DNA of 64,000 nucleotides from Protula sp. h YS-2021. Lineage: Eukaryota > Annelida > Polychaeta > Sabellida > Serpulidae. Under the pieces are notes generated by a model. The model had not been told where the DNA came from and did no database searches. It was given only the letters and a program-made list of their open reading frames with translations. The stretch is taken from NCBI GenBank assembly GCA_949752745.1, contig OX457026.1, forward strand, positions 73,472,742 to 73,536,741, given 5' to 3'. Of this stretch, positions 48,691-61,830 are shown in pieces; the stretch's first letter is position 1, and the number at the start of each line of letters is the position of its first letter. The translations under genes and the position numbers were made by a program.

Positions 48691-51600
48691 AAACTCTGTT
48701 TGACAAGACAGAGTTTTTCAAAATATGACAACTCAAAGTATTTTTTGTTGTTGTAAAATCGCACAAACCAAAGAATTATTTGGAAATAACTTTTGAATTT
48801 ATGTGTTATGAAACAAAGACCCGGGGAGCGGTGGGGGTCGGGTGGGGGCTATTGACGTACTAGCAGGTTACCATGCATGTTCATGACTTTTTAAAATGAT
48901 CCCTTAACTCGGGGTACTAATTTTGAAATAACACCCCTTTTTTAACCAAATGCGGAGTACAGTTCTAAAAGAATTTCCCTTTTGTGGGAAACGCCGAGTA
49001 ATTAATTACAAATACCCCTCCCCCATCTTTAACGATATTGGCACTAAAATTATCCCCCTTTATCCACGGGTCTTTTTTTTTTTTTTTTTTTTTTGGACAA
49101 GCCCGATAACACATATCATACCAAGTGCACCCCTTCCCCCAGGCTGACAACGACCAACTTGAACTGCCACTGCCAGAATCAAGAAAGATGTTTGGATAAA
49201 GTGGGATTTCCTTGCAACAAAAACCCCAACTGATTGAAGTTTCTTGCTTTAAATATGCATAATCGTGTTTCGCACAACAATATCTATGTAATTTTTTTTT
49301 TTTTTTTCATTAATAAAATTGGAGTGTCCTAACATTCTTTCGCTGTCAAAGGTCATTCGATGCAATTGGTTTGGAGAGCAGATTTTGGACGGTGGCATTT
49401 CAGGGATATACATACAAAACAACATCTACATAATACATGTAGTTACAACTTTAAGAAAACTGCAATACAAATCCACACTTTGGAAGTAATCTAGCATGTG
49501 TAAAATATGTGCAAAAGTGGTTTTAAAACCTTGCAGGTGTTTATTAAAATAACAGAGTTAATTGTTAAATTGAGTGCGTTCAGGCCAATGCATTACCCAC
49601 CGTAACTGGTTAGAGGCCTATACATATTGCACTCTGTGACATCACGTGTATAAACAATAAAATTAACTTATTGACTATGAATATCCCTTTAAACCTGTTC
49701 TGTTTTCTTGGGGTTGGGAAATGTCAAAGCAAACAAATGTACCGTAAATATGCTATTTTTTTTTGTCACGGAACCTTTTGACCTGAGGTCTTAACCTATC
49801 GAATACTGCAGGAGCAATATACGTGAGGTCAAGGTCAGGAAAACTTGCTGCTCCAGGTGCGGTGTGTGCTTTGGCCGCGTCCGAAGGAAGAACAGAAACT
49901 GTCTTGGCGTTGAAATGTTATCGATTGTGTGGTACATCGGCGTTTTGTTTGCCGTTGCCTGTCTTTTTTTCCGGTCTGTATATTATGTATTAATGCAGTT
50001 ACTGCAGTTACTGTTGCAGGATCAGAAAGACTGCCAAATTCGAGCATTTATATTCACAAGAAAGAGATTTTTAAATAATCAGGTACCACCAGTTTTTTGG
50101 AACATCATCAATAATTCCAGTTGACTATAGACATACAAAGACCAAGCGTTTACGGAATTTGGGAATGGGTGAGGCAGGACAGGGGTTGGCACCTCCATTC
50201 GGTTCAGCACCGATGGCCATTGAGTTTAGTTTTCCGGGTTTTTTTGTATGTCAGGAGGGAGAAGTTGTTGCATCTAAGTCACATTTAAGCCTCAAAGTTA
50301 TTAATTTGCGAGTCACTGCAAGATGTGTTCACCCGTAAAATGAATGTATAATATTTGATATCCATGTGTGCACTGAATGACTTACTTCGTGGAATTAGGA
50401 TTGCAGCTGTCAATTAATCCTTTTCAAATCAATATATAAATGCCTGCCTTTATCACTGACCATGCAGAAAATCGCTTCAAGACATTAAGTAAACTATTTA
50501 TATTACATTATTCAAAGTCAACAAATAAGTTTTAAATACATACATGCAAACAAAAAATAATAGCATTTTTAGGGGCTGATAGAGACCTCCCTGATTATTG
50601 TCAATTGTGAGGAGCAAAGAATATCAGACTAATTGGGGTCTTCTGCTTTTAAACATACAAGTAGATCTTTGAAAAGGATGAATAATACTTTTCACCAAAT
50701 TGATGTTTGTGGGGTTCTAACTCTCTTTATACGCGTAACACAAAGACTATATTTAGTGATATTTAGCATATGCTAAGCACAAAAAAATAGACTACTTCGG
50801 TAAATCTATTGATGAAGTGTTTTGAGCGGAAAAGAGATTTGATAATTTGCTTGAAGTGAGATTTCGTTCTTTATACTCTCTCTAAACCCTTGAAAAAATT
50901 ACATTACAGATTTGCGGTAAGAATCCGACGGAATTCAGTTTATTCTCTCATAAATCGGATAAAAAAATACATTGTTGACCGGAGTTGTAATGTAACGGCT
51001 TTATCAGATTATAAACAAAAGACAAGACAATCTTGTGCCGTTTAGGACCGCATTTGAATGACTGATTTTGGCAACATATTTATTTATGTGTCGACTTGTT
51101 TTTTGTTTTGTTTTGTTTGTTTGTTTTTATGTATGTGTATGTGAAAATCAGAACACTTGTCTTTCACGTCCAAAAATAATAATTACATTTCTTGTTGTAT
51201 ATTCATGACAAAAAAGTGAATCTGCAAATCCAGTTATCTATTGTCCTTTGAAAAGACACATTTGTATTGGCAAGCAACCATTAAATCTCTCCTATCAGAA
51301 GATAAACAAATTATGAAAGGCATATGTCCAATACAAAACAATATCCACGAAATAAACATTATTTTGGCATAGAAGTGTATAATTTGCTATTGTGATGTTC
51401 TGAATGTAATAAGGTTGTATAGTTTGAATAGCAAGGTTCTTTTTTCTTTGCCTTTTTTTCGTTTCTTGAATAAAAATAATAATTTGTTGAACTGAAGACC
51501 TGATACTGGATGTTTTTACTATTGCTTTGTCAAACTTGATTTAAACCCTATGGGTAATCTCCTTTAAAAAACATGTCTATGTAACGAAATCGTTTTAAAC

Positions 51601-53821
51601 ACACCCTCTCCCCCCTCCCCCCTCCCCGCCGGGAGGGGGGGGGGGGTTAAAGCGGCACTGGGGTCACACATCTTCTTTTTAATATAATGGGAGCAAAGTG
51701 GCAGTCATTGGAAATAGTGCATTGTGCATATCTTTGGCGCTGTGAATTGACCGAAAAAACGGGTTCTGGTCTAAATAATCTTCTGATATTTCTGGAAATG
51801 TGTGCCGCTGAAATCAACCGATGCGCCATCAAAAGGTCTGTCTTGGAAGTTACCATGCACCCAGTCCGTTCACAAGTATTTTTCCATTCCAATTATCAAT
51901 TTAAACACGAAAGGAGTGTAACCACTGAGCACGAAAAAGACCAAGATCTAGGACCCAATTTACACCCCCACAAAAAATGTATTCGACCCCCCCCCCACCC
52001 CATCGGTGTGGGGTGTGACCTCTTTGACAAGGCCTGACAGAACACACCGGTGGAGGGGAGGGATGGGGGGTGGGCTGGAGACACCTCATCGAAGTGGAAT
52101 CTTGGAATGTAGATGCGGTTTTGAATGTAGTTTTGTTTTTCGATTGATAAGAGCCCAATGTCACCCAAGCATTGATTTTCTCGAGTTGTTTTTATGCAAC
52201 AACGCTCTTGCGTTTACTTATACAGTGATGACAATTTATCCTTCATGGTCAGTTCATGACCAATCGCCCATACCATGCTAACTATGAGATTATCAGACCC
52301 TGAATAATCTTTTACATCTTTTGTTGCACCTATGAAAGGTTGCTGCGGTTCGCCTTCGAATCGTACTCGCTAAAAATTCATTAAGGGAGCCGGTCTGTGT
52401 TTTGTGGTTTAATCAAACATTTACTCGAGTTGCTGTTGCGTGATAATTGTGCATCCAGTGTGAGTTATATATCTGCTCATTGGCTGGTTCGATGACACAC
52501 ATGAATGATCGCTATGGGAAGAGTCTCCTAAAAGAATTGAAGTTGTTATGCATTTATTATGCTATTGTTGATGATGGCGTTGGTTAACTCACCCGTACTC
52601 GTGTTAATCGCCCTCTAATCGCCACATATAAAAGAATAACTATTAAACCTTGTTGCTTTTTTCTCTGGAAATTATTCACCATTTTACAAACAGCATGACA
52701 CAATGTGTTTCTAGTTGGACTATTTGCGTCATTGTTTTTGTTTACTTCCGTGCCAGTAAGGACAGAAAAACAACCGAGATCTGGTTCATTAAACCACAGC
52801 AAAGGGATGATTGCATTTACTTTTAGCCAAACTTTTTAGACTCTCTTTTCTGTTTCAACTGCCAGATTTCAGCGGAATAATTTTGAAAAGAAAAGAAATC
52901 TGATGTAGAAAGTGTCATAATCCGGTAAAAATGTATTTTTCACAAAAACGTGTGTGTTTTTCCACCAAGCAGTAAAAATCAGTGCAAGAAATTTACTTTG
53001 TGAAAATAAGCTTCTCTACCGGTAAAATATTTATCCTTCTTTCCGCTATATAAGAGTGTTCAGAGTAAGTGTACCACTAAAAATACCAATGCGTCGAGGT
53101 GAAGGAACCCTGATACAGTACAGCACCTATGGGACGTCTATTTAAATTTACACCGTTGACCAGTCTTCCAGAAAGATGCCGTCTAATATGTGCTATAACA
53201 CCAGATAACAATGTCTATCCAACATCTTTTTCACAACATTAAATGCAAGGGCGCTTATCAGACTCCTCTGCAACTTCGAGAAATAGAAATGGTTTGAAAA
53301 TTATAATAAACAAAATTCCAGCGCCCTACCGTGAGGTCATGACATCCATAGGACAATTTTTTCTTAAAGATTCAGTTTCATGATTTTACGTCATGACCAA
53401 CTCACGATGTCTTTCAATGTCTTTGTAGCAACGTTGAATAGATATTTATACGACGTTATTTTTCGAACGCCCACCTAACAATGAAAATAGAAATTGTTTG
53501 CACTTTCATAATCAACGATTCCCCAACCCTGCTCAGGATCGAGTCGCTGCGGCCACACAGCGAAGCACGTCAAATAACTGGGGTTTAACAATATCTACAA
53601 TTTTAATACGCTTTAACTGACTGCTAAAATTATTAAGTTTATGCAGTTTAGTTTTTAAGTGGTAATATAAGCTACCAGAACTCCGCTGGCCCCCTTCAAA
53701 AAATAAATGGACGTCGCAACGGTACTGTTGCAATATAATAAGACGCCATAGTCCATACAAAAATGACCTTAAAACAATGCAACTAAAGCCTCCAAATCAC
53801 CGGTCAAATCACATTACATAA
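48691..53821. other. Long non-coding stretch, no gene recognised
   Basis: Holds T runs at 49073-49094 and 49292-49307, and GGTCAAGGTCAGG near 49827. It also has a C-run/G-run hairpin at 51607-51645 and a second C-rich palindrome (CCACCCCATCGGTGTGGGGTG) near 51995-52016. Frames at 49864-50124, 51647-52280 and 53533-53760 were read and show nothing recognisable. Confidence 0.4.
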
Positions 53822-54524
53822 CTAGACCGAAATTCGAATTAGACAGCGGATTAGACCCCACTTGGAATGATAACTAAGGTTTTCGAGATAAAGGCCAACT
53901 TCCGGTTTGGGGCTCGAAAGTGACCTGGAGGTCAAGGACACCGGATGTTATAATTTACGTATCGTCGTATAGGGGGTGGGCGTCGAAAATGAGGTCAAAA
54001 TTGCTCTATCTCTTACCGTTTTCGAGATAAAGGCCAACTTCCGGTTTGGAGCTCGAAAGTGACCTGGGGGTCAAGGACACCGGAAGTTATACCTTACGTA
54101 TCGTCGTATAGGGGGTGGGCGTCGAAAATGAGGTCAAAATTGCTCGATCTCTTTCCGTTTTCGAGATAAATCATTGTTTTTCTTAAATAACGTTTTTCGC
54201 GATTTCAAGGTCAAGGTCAAAAATTTTTATCGGGTGCTTCAGATCACGTCGTCTTTTATATATGTGCCAAGTTTGGCTTTTCTAGCTTCAATGGCCTTGC
54301 TGTATTGACGTTTTTCGCGATTTGACCTTGACCAGTAAGGTCAAGGTCAAAAATTTTTATCAGGTGCACCACTTCAGATGACCCTCCATGCATGTGCCAA
54401 GTTTGGTTGGTCTACGTTCAGCGGTCTTGGAGGAGATGTCTGGAAACCGATTCGGCGGAAGAAAAAAAAAACAAAAAGAAAGGAGAAAAAAATAGATGAA
54501 GAATATTTTCAATACCAAGTGGGA
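53822..54524 (-). repeat. Helitron2-like element, family 1, complete with altered hairpin
   Basis: CTAG at 53822-53825, preceded by A, and CCCCACTTGG mark one end, and CCAAGTGGGA (54515-54524), followed by A, the other. Two 139-bp monomers lie inside (CTTACCG at 54012, CTTTCCG at 54151). The hairpin region reads AATTCGAATTAGACAGCGGATT: an insertion of AATTAGA has broken the usual AATTCGC/GCGAATT pairing. Confidence 0.78.
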
Positions 54525-55985
54525 ATAATCGATATGACTGATTCTGTCAAAATTTTTATTGTTTAGTGCAAGAAAAACTGAGTTTCAAGTATTAAAATAT
54601 TTTAAACAAATCTGTTTCAATAAATACATATTTCTCAGTTATTCATGGTTATTGATATAGTTCAGAATTTCCCCATTACCATCACCCCCCCCCCCAGCCA
54701 TATACCCCTGCCGCTGTAGCTATAACAGAAAAACAGGCAAGTCCTCAACTTAACGGTAGAGAGGACACGTTGAGGATTGAGATTTTTAAAGTTTTACATT
54801 GTTATCTAATGTAACAACAGAAGCAGCCTCGGCTGCAAGACTGATGGCAGCATGATTGTTTGTTTTGAAAAAAATATTAACGCTTAGAGTTGGTGTTGGT
54901 TCGATCTAATGACTTTACCGCACCATTGGTTTGCATTCCCTGAGGATGGCATATGCCTAGACTGGGAGTGATTGAAGGGATTTCATGATGTTTAAGGCAG
55001 TCTTAATGATAGGGCACAGTTGGTCTGTCAACGCCCCTCTCGTGTTGACAATATTATTCGCCCCTGTGTCAACGCCGTGTGATCCATTCATCTTCACAGC
55101 ACCCCCGACTACTAATACACCTAATATTCCGCTTACAACATGGTTTTAAGAACCACTTCTAAAAGACACCCATTTCCGCTAAATTAATTCCAAAAAGCAT
55201 TATTTGTGATGATGAGAGTTTCAATTACATTCTTACTAAAGCACAAGGCCCATCATTTGCCTTTATGCTTTAGTTGTTGGGAAACATTTACTATGTTGTT
55301 TAATAACCAGTTAACAAACAGATTGATATAAATGTAACTAAAAGAAGAGACATGTTGGTGTGCAAAGTGTCAAAAAATCCTCCTTTTGTAATTGTGCAGT
55401 TTTCGACAAAATTTTGTGCTTCTTTTCAGCATCAAGATATGTGTTAGTAAAAAGGGGGAAATGAACCATTTGGGGACCTCTTATCGAAAAGACTTGTCTT
55501 GGGACGTTTTGTCGAGAGTTAAGTGTCGGTAAGGCCTTATGTCGGGGGACCGCCTGTCAACCAACCCAAATAATTTGGTGTTTAATCTTTTCGAAGTCAT
55601 GAATTTACCAGAAAAAGTATTAATCACGTTTCACCTGGTTTTGTTTGTTTTTTCCTCACTTGTGGGGGTTTCTTTCAGAATGCTTGGGCCAGGAAATAAG
55701 ATGGACATGTTACAGTTTTGCTTTATACATTTTGACATTTCCGAAAGAATCTGCATATCACTTTAAAAAGTCATATAAAAGTAGTAAAAAACGAAAGGAA
55801 AGCTTGATTGGAACGCAATTTATAACAAATAATTATGTTGAGAAATATAATATAATTCATCTTCAGTCTCTTTAATCGGTGCACAATGAAAACTTATTCA
55901 AATGAAAACAGATAACGAGTTATAAAAAAAGTGCGCAAGAACACGATTTAATAATAGATTTATATTACATAAATAATTCATCGAA
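54525..55985. other. Non-coding stretch, nothing recognised
   Basis: AT-rich with a C run at 54687-54697. The frames at 55539-55875 have no recognised motif. Confidence 0.4.
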
Positions 55986-55989
55986 TCAA

Positions 55990-56130
55990 CTCAGTCCCAA
56001 TTGTCCCAGTCCCAATTCCCCCAGTCCCAATTGTCCCAGTCCCAATTGTCACGGTCCCAATTGTCCCAGTCCCAATTGTCCCAGTCCCAATTGCCCCGGT
56101 CCCAATTGTCCCAGTCCCAATTGTCCGAAT
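55990..56130. repeat. 15-bp minisatellite (CCCAATTGTCCCAGT)
   Basis: Nine near-identical 15-bp units. Being a multiple of three, the array leaves minus-strand frames open as five-residue repeats (TIGTG in one frame, NWDWD in another). There is no other sign of coding. Confidence 0.9.
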
Positions 56131-56407
56131 ACCCTTCCCACACGTATGAAGGATGGTAGTGGTAAAATCCGTACAAATTCTTTTTGAATGCTGACCAGCG
56201 TTGAATCTGGGCAAACCTTTACATATTCACGAAATACCTACTTTGTTGGAATTGGCCATTAACTATCTCAAAACAGACTTTGCTAGGAAAATTAGGACAA
56301 AATGGCTTCCCAATTTAAGATCTGGAGCCACAAATACAAACTAGGCAGAATACAAGTATCCGTAATTTTTTAAATATCTAGCCTAGCACAAGCAATCAAA
56401 ATATGAA

Positions 56408-57075
56408 CTAGACCGACTGACGTCACTTGGAGAAAACACAAGAAAAAATATTTATAACCGATATTTATAACCGATAAGGTCAGACTCACCGAGGAACCCC
56501 CTTCTGTGTAGCCGTTTGGGGCCAAAGGGTCGAAAATGACTTCAAAATCACTCTAACCGTGCTCGAGATAATTCTCAACTCCCCATTTTTAACCCTGACC
56601 ATGACCGAGAAGGTCAAGATCACTGAGATCCCTGTTATTTAACGTAGTTTAGGCTAAGAGAGTGGACAATGAGCTCAAAGTACTTTATCTCTAACCGTTT
56701 TCGAGATAGGTCAATAACAGTGCACCAGGTCACGTGACATTTAACCTTCACCCTCAAGTTTAAGATTCAAACTGCTTTTTTCTAACCGTTTTCGTGATAA
56801 ATAGGCGTTTTGAAAAACATTGACAGTTTTAGTGAGAGCTTATTATTTTTTGTTCGTGTATCAAATTTGAAGCTTCTCACACTAATGGGCTAGGAGGAGT
56901 TGTCTGGAAACCATTTTGTAAAAAAGAAATACTATTTTGACCTACAGTTGAACTTGACCCTTAAAGTAAAAAAGTTGTGTATTTTGCGAAAATTGGCATT
57001 CTCTACACGTGTGCCAGTCTCGTCCTTCTGTGTCAGACTGCAGGAGGCGTTTTCTGCAAACCAGAATAAAGCACT
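56408..57075 (-). repeat. Helitron2-like element, family 2, diverged
   Basis: CTAGACCGA at 56408, preceded by A, and GTCACTTGG begin the copy; the hairpin is not kept. Inside, GGTCGAAAATGACTTCAAAA, ACCGTGCTCGAGATAATTCT and CCTGACCATGACCGAGAAGG are monomer parts. The tail keeps GAGGAGTTGTCTGGAAACC and fades near 57075. Confidence 0.6.
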
Positions 57076-57419
57076 ATGCACCAATACGTCTGCGTTTGCG
57101 TATCCTTTTTGCGTCTGCGAACATTTTTTTTCAAACAAGCACAATTTATAATGGCCCATATCTATGTCTGCGTACGCTTCTAATCCATATAGAACATGTT
57201 TACATTTGACATCATTCGCATCTCTATTCTAAAGTTTATGCACTGAGCTGACACCACTGTATTCGCAGATTTCCATGTCCTTGTCAGATCCCACAGTACA
57301 GTGAGTATACACATGTGCTGCTGATGCTGGCGCTCGTCTGCAAGTCTGTCCGCGTAAACACTCAAGATAAAATGGAGGCTAAGAACTAGGGAACAAGCAA
57401 AAAGGAATGTTTAATACAG
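57076..57419. other. Non-coding stretch, nothing recognised
   Basis: Lies between a Helitron2-like tail and the DIRS relic. Short frames only. No inverted terminal repeat for the DIRS element could be picked out here. Confidence 0.35.
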
Positions 57420-58330
57420 GAAGTTAAAAACTTTCCGCCTCACTTGATGGGATTAACTCTGCATTGAGTCAAAAATTCGGTGTTTGTTTGGGTTTTAGAG
57501 TATGCTTCTAAAATTACCCGTTTGATGTAATTAGATGCAGTCTGTTTGGAAATGTTTCTGATCACAACAGGTGTGTATCAAATGATTACTGCTTTCTGAC
57601 TTGGCGCTCTATAATCCTTGAATAACTCCATGTATTTCTTAAGGGTACGCATAGGACAGAGCGGCTCTTCATGTGATGTTGGAGTGGCCTTATCTTTTCG
57701 TATGTTTCTGCCCCTTTAGTGGCTACCTGGGTCCGACCAATGAAGGATGGTCTGAAGCACTGTATTCAAGGAGCCATTTAGTTTTACTTTAGGGCATTAA
57801 GCTCCCCTCTTCTTTTACCTGACGCTAGCTCTAGAAGGAAGGTGAATTTTAGGGTAGCCCGTCTGGGGAATATGGTTGTTTCATCAAAAACCGGTTAAAA
57901 ACCGGAGAACCAATTCTAGATCCCGTTGTGCCATGTTTGACCTGGAAAGGGAGGACACCAGTTTTAAATGCTTGATTAGTTTGGAGATCGATGAGTCTTC
58001 TCCTTTATCGTAGCCTAAAGCTGTTCTGAGCATTGTTCCGATCACTGACCTATAACTTGTTCTGAGCATTGCTCCGATCGTTGACCTATAACCTTCTATA
58101 GAGGATGGTCATAGATTTAACTCTTCATGTAAGAAATTCAAATAATCGGCTACGACCCCTGGAGAAGCCTTGAAGGGTTAAGCTTTTGCTTTTCGCACCA
58201 TCCCGAAAACTTATTCCACTATGATCGATAATTGTGGATAGCTTATGTTCCTGGGTCTTTTTCTTTATTACACCATCTGAGAACCCTTGATCTTTCAAGA
58301 AGGTGGGGATAGGCACCAGACCCGTAGATC
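57420..58330 (-). pseudogene. DIRS-type tyrosine recombinase relic
   Basis: DIRS retrotransposons integrate their circular DNA copy with a tyrosine recombinase instead of a DDE integrase. On the minus strand the expected order is visible across frames. First an N-terminal core-binding-like part (GFSDGVIKKKTQEHKLST near 58290, and SYRSVIGTML near 58050). Then FLLELASGKRRGELNALK near 57795-57850, containing the first catalytic Arg. Then a CPMRTLKKYMELFKDYR block near 57640 and SKQTASNYIKRVILEAYS near 57520. The distal His-x-x-Arg and Tyr motifs are not recognisable. Many stops and shifts make it inactive. It follows the reverse transcriptase part as in known DIRS elements. Confidence 0.75.
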
Positions 58331-58549
58331 TAGGTGATGTGGGTAGGATGAATGTGCTCCCAGTGTGGTCAAAATAGAAGCTCCGGGTGGCTAGGGATTC
58401 GAAGGCACATCTCTACTTAGTGCCGTGAAAGTAGAGTGGACTACGGAGCCTCTGGTTGCAGGGTGGCAATCAGGATGAGCTTACTTCTTGGGAACACCAG
58501 GGCTCTGAGAAGCACCTGCTTTAAGATGGTCTGTGGCGGGAGGACATAT

Positions 58550-59750
58550 AGCACTTGCTCAGGCCACTGAAATTTGAGACCATCTATCCCACAGGCTTTT
58601 GGATCTTGGCAGTTGAAGACATCTGGGAAGTTGGTGGGTTAGGGAATTGGCAAATAGATCCTGGTAGGGGGGACCCCACGGGGACCGAGCCACTATCCAC
58701 TGAAAGGAGCCTAGGTTTAGACACCACTCCGTTTGTACTACTCTTCCCTCTCTGGAGGCCAGGTCTGCCATCACATTTAGTTTGCCAGCCATGTGTCTGC
58801 GGAGAGCTAGATCCCATGTTCTCTCGCTAGGCAAAGGATTTCTCCTGTCAACTGAGTTAGCTCGGCTAAATGAGTGCCTTCTTGCTTGCTGAGATAAGCC
58901 TCTGCGGCCGAGTTGTCCGGAATCACGTTTACTTACCTGTTTTCCAGACTGGGGAATAGTTGGTGATTGCTAACCCCACGACTCTAAGTTCTAGTCAATT
59001 TATTTGTTTGGATTTTAAGCTGGGGGCCAAGCGCCCTTTCACAGCTTTCCTCTGAAGAAGAAACCCCAGCCTTTGAAAGAGGCGTCTGTCTGAATTGACT
59101 GAATGGATAACTCCGGGATACTCATTCTCGAGATAAACACCATTGCAAGTATTTAATTGCTTTCGAGGAGGTGACCACTAGCCTGTGATTACCCCTTTTC
59201 CCGAGCTACTGCCGATTTTACTGCCCTTTGAAATCATCTGTAGACCATAAGACCTGTTCGAAGCGCCTGCCTAACTAAGAAGAGTGTTTAGAGTCTGGCC
59301 TGGGCCTCCTCTCTGTGGGCTAACAATCCGTCGTTCAGGTATTGAAATAGCAACATACCCTGGAATCTCGCCCATTATTTCAACACCTTCATTACTTTCA
59401 AGAATATGTACGAGGCTATAGATAGGCCAAACAGAAGTGTCAGAAACCGGAACCTTTCTCTCCCTGATTTGAAAGCACAGGTATTTGAGGCTTTTTCGTT
59501 TGTTGGGGTGTAGAGATACGCATCTGATAAATCTGTTGGCATCCCCAACTGCCCACCTGTTTCATTTCCTTGAACAATTAGGCAGTATCCATCTGGAAGG
59601 TAATCGTACGGAGAAATTGGTTCGGTTATGACAAGGTAATGACCAATCGTCAGCATTCGTTCTCTTGCGAACTAGAAATACCCGACCGAAAAAGCCTTGT
59701 TCGGAGTCTTGAATAGCCCTTATGTTTAGAAGCTCTCTCACCATATCTTG
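58550..59750 (-). pseudogene. DIRS-type reverse transcriptase and RNase H relic
   Basis: Minus-strand order: MVRELLNIRAIQDSEQGFFG with RVFLVRK (59660-59744), the usual entry to DIRS RT; TDLSDAYLYTP and LTLLFGLSIA (59395-59540), the palm region; YLND (59330-59341), a damaged YLDD catalytic box, followed by GLLAHREEAQARL; QTDASFKGWGF (59062-59095), the start of RNase H; then HMAGKLNVMADLASR and VVQTEWCLN with a YQDLFA block (58640-58800), the RNase H end and connection. Frames change several times and stops are present. The FoxD-free neighbourhood and the adjoining recombinase show this is one old retroelement. Confidence 0.85.
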
Positions 59751-60461
59751 CAGAGCCTGGTCGTGTTCGGAGCCTGTCGTAAGGGGTGGTTATGTGCTTT
59801 GGAGCTTTGAAATAGAGAAGCACTGTAATACCTCTGCCCTATTGATTCTTTTGAATAGTAGGGAATAGCCTACACAGGGCCCTCAACTCCCTAGCTCCTT
59901 TCACCGAAGACCAGCGTTCCAGCGAGAAAGCGTCAACTGTACCATCAAGCCTAGTTAATTCGAAGCTATTTTTGCTGTATCCCGAGTGGTAACAGAAAGG
60001 CACTCCAGTAGTTTCAGCACCACGCGGTCGGATATGCTCCTTTGGGCTAGCGCTTCCTTCAATGTTTTTAGCATATGATCCTGCATTGAGGTAATGCTCA
60101 GCGTTTGGTCGGCTAGCCCTTCTAGGGATTTAGCGTCTTTTCCACAAAGGGGATACCCGAGTCTGGTTTTGCACTAGCCATCCACACTGTTCTTTTGGCG
60201 GGTTTGCTCTAGCAGCTCGATTGGCTCAATAACATTTTCCGCAGATCTGTATGTTGCAGACCTGCTTTGCTTGAATGGGTCGAGATCTTGCCCTCATCCA
60301 AGTCTGTCTTGCCCCCCACCGTATTGGCGACTCCGGGACTAGTGGTCAGAGCCAGAAATGCCTCCTCCTCTTCTGTTGGTAAAGTCAGCCGAATGGGAGA
60401 CTCCTTTTTGTCTGCGAAGGACTAGCCACTTCTACCCCTGACAGTCGTATAATTTCTTTAA

Positions 60462-61527
60462 TTAACGGTTTACCCTGCTGCAAAATTCGCATCGTCTCTG
60501 CCGGCGGGGGCGGAGAGATATCCTGAGACGGTAGGATGAGGCTGGGGTGCGGATTGTGCGCCTACCTGCCACCTCTGGGTCTCTCCTATACTGCTGTCGT
60601 TTTTCGGCGATCTTAATCTGTTTAGGAGCCGCATAGGTTGGGTCATTGCTTCCACTTCCCTCTTTGAAATTCATCACCTGAGCCCATCTCCTCACCCCCT
60701 GACGCTGAGTGTGATCACTGTCCGTCTCCTCGTCAGTTTCCACTGGATAAAATGATTTATTCATATCTCTGGGGTGACCAGGAGAGATTACTAGCTCGCG
60801 GCTGCGTGTCTGTGTCCCTTTGATGCAGCACAAAAATATGTCCCGACAAGGGGAGGCCTATCGATTCATCCCCGCTAGAATGAGTCTCACTCGGATGCAG
60901 CCCCGTTTTGTTGCTGACCGAGCGCGGGGCCTTACTCGTGATGAGTGCACAGAGAGAGGCCAGCTGGGCTTGCGTTTGTTCTGCCATTTTTTTAACCCAT
61001 GCTGGTTCTGGAGTCACCCGTGGTTCGACTTTGCACTGGCACTGCAGGGGGTAGACACCTGTGGCTCCAAAGTTTGTGACAGAAGGGTGCGACGACAGTC
61101 AGGCGTCTTTCAATGCCTCTCTGTCGTCGTATGTAACTCGGTCATTGTCTCTAAAGACACGGAGCGGTTCAGCTTAGCTTTTTGCAGCATTTGCCTAACG
61201 CGGGCTCAGTTAGCTGAGTATCGTCTGATGCTACAGCGACGAAGATTCTGACAGAGGCGTATCGTTAGATTCAGAAAGAGTCTTCTGTTTTCTGCGTTCT
61301 GCCTTCTATTTTCTGCGTTTCTTGCAGCGCCTCTGGTTCTTTATACGATTTGTCTCTATCGACCTCCACTCCGTATAGGAGAGGTGCTCACATTCAATGC
61401 ATATTTCTACTCCTCGTATGATACTAATCCTTCCGCAGACCTGCACTTGTCGCAGATGGAGTTGGGTTGCCAGCAAAGGATGGATGGCCACGTCTTGCGC
61501 ATAGAGCCTTCTGTCTCTGTCATGCAT
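60462..61527 (-). pseudogene. DIRS gag-like ORF1 relic
   Basis: Upstream (minus strand) of the RT relic, fragments at 61306-61527, 60757-61017 and 60462-60833 form a gag-like region. The first has a Cys-spaced segment (CGRI, then CIECEHLSYTEW) and a basic run (KNQRRCKKRRK). The others are polar and charged, with a KSFYPVETDEETDSD stretch. Position and composition suit DIRS ORF1, whose sequence is poorly conserved, so the call depends mostly on context. Shifts and stops interrupt it. Confidence 0.6.
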
Positions 61528-61559
61528 GTAGCAGAAATTTGCAGTCTGTAATCATGCAA

Positions 61560-61830
61560 CAAACTCCTTCTTGTTTGCCACTATTCTACCCTCTCTCTTG
61601 TCCACACATAGACAGAGCCGTAGGCACGGCCTCGGGAGGGATATAAGCAAGAGGGATAACCTTCGTGGGTAGCGCCACGTTTATAGAACCACACGGGTGG
61701 AGCCACAAGGGAATACCCACTCTTTCTCACCCTGTTATCGACGTGGGTAGAACCACTTGGCTCTTCCTTCGAATTGGTGCCTTTACCCAAATGGGTAGTG
61801 CCACTTAATGTCAGGGATTGGCACTAACCC
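61560..61830 (-). repeat. Probable DIRS terminal/leader region with GTGGNNCTACCCA words
   Basis: On the minus strand four spaced copies of a short word appear: GGCACTACCCATT, GGTTCTACCCACG, GGCTCCACCCGTG and GGCGCTACCCACG. A TTATATCCC stretch and a GC-richer segment follow, leading into the gag-like relic. Location before ORF1 suggests the left terminal repeat and promoter of the DIRS element. The partner terminal repeat was not found. Confidence 0.4.

Noticed and set aside
51647..52281. Several overlapping frames of 80-116 codons on both strands
   Set aside because: The frames overlap on opposite strands, span C-rich palindromes and show no domain.
52340..52380. GGTTCGCCTTCGAATC-like stretch resembling a tRNA T-arm
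   Set aside because: No matching A-box, acceptor stem or anticodon arm at the right distance.
55978..56214. Gly-Thr-Ile and Asn-Trp-Asp repeat frames
   Set aside because: Direct result of the 15-bp minisatellite; both frames are equally open.
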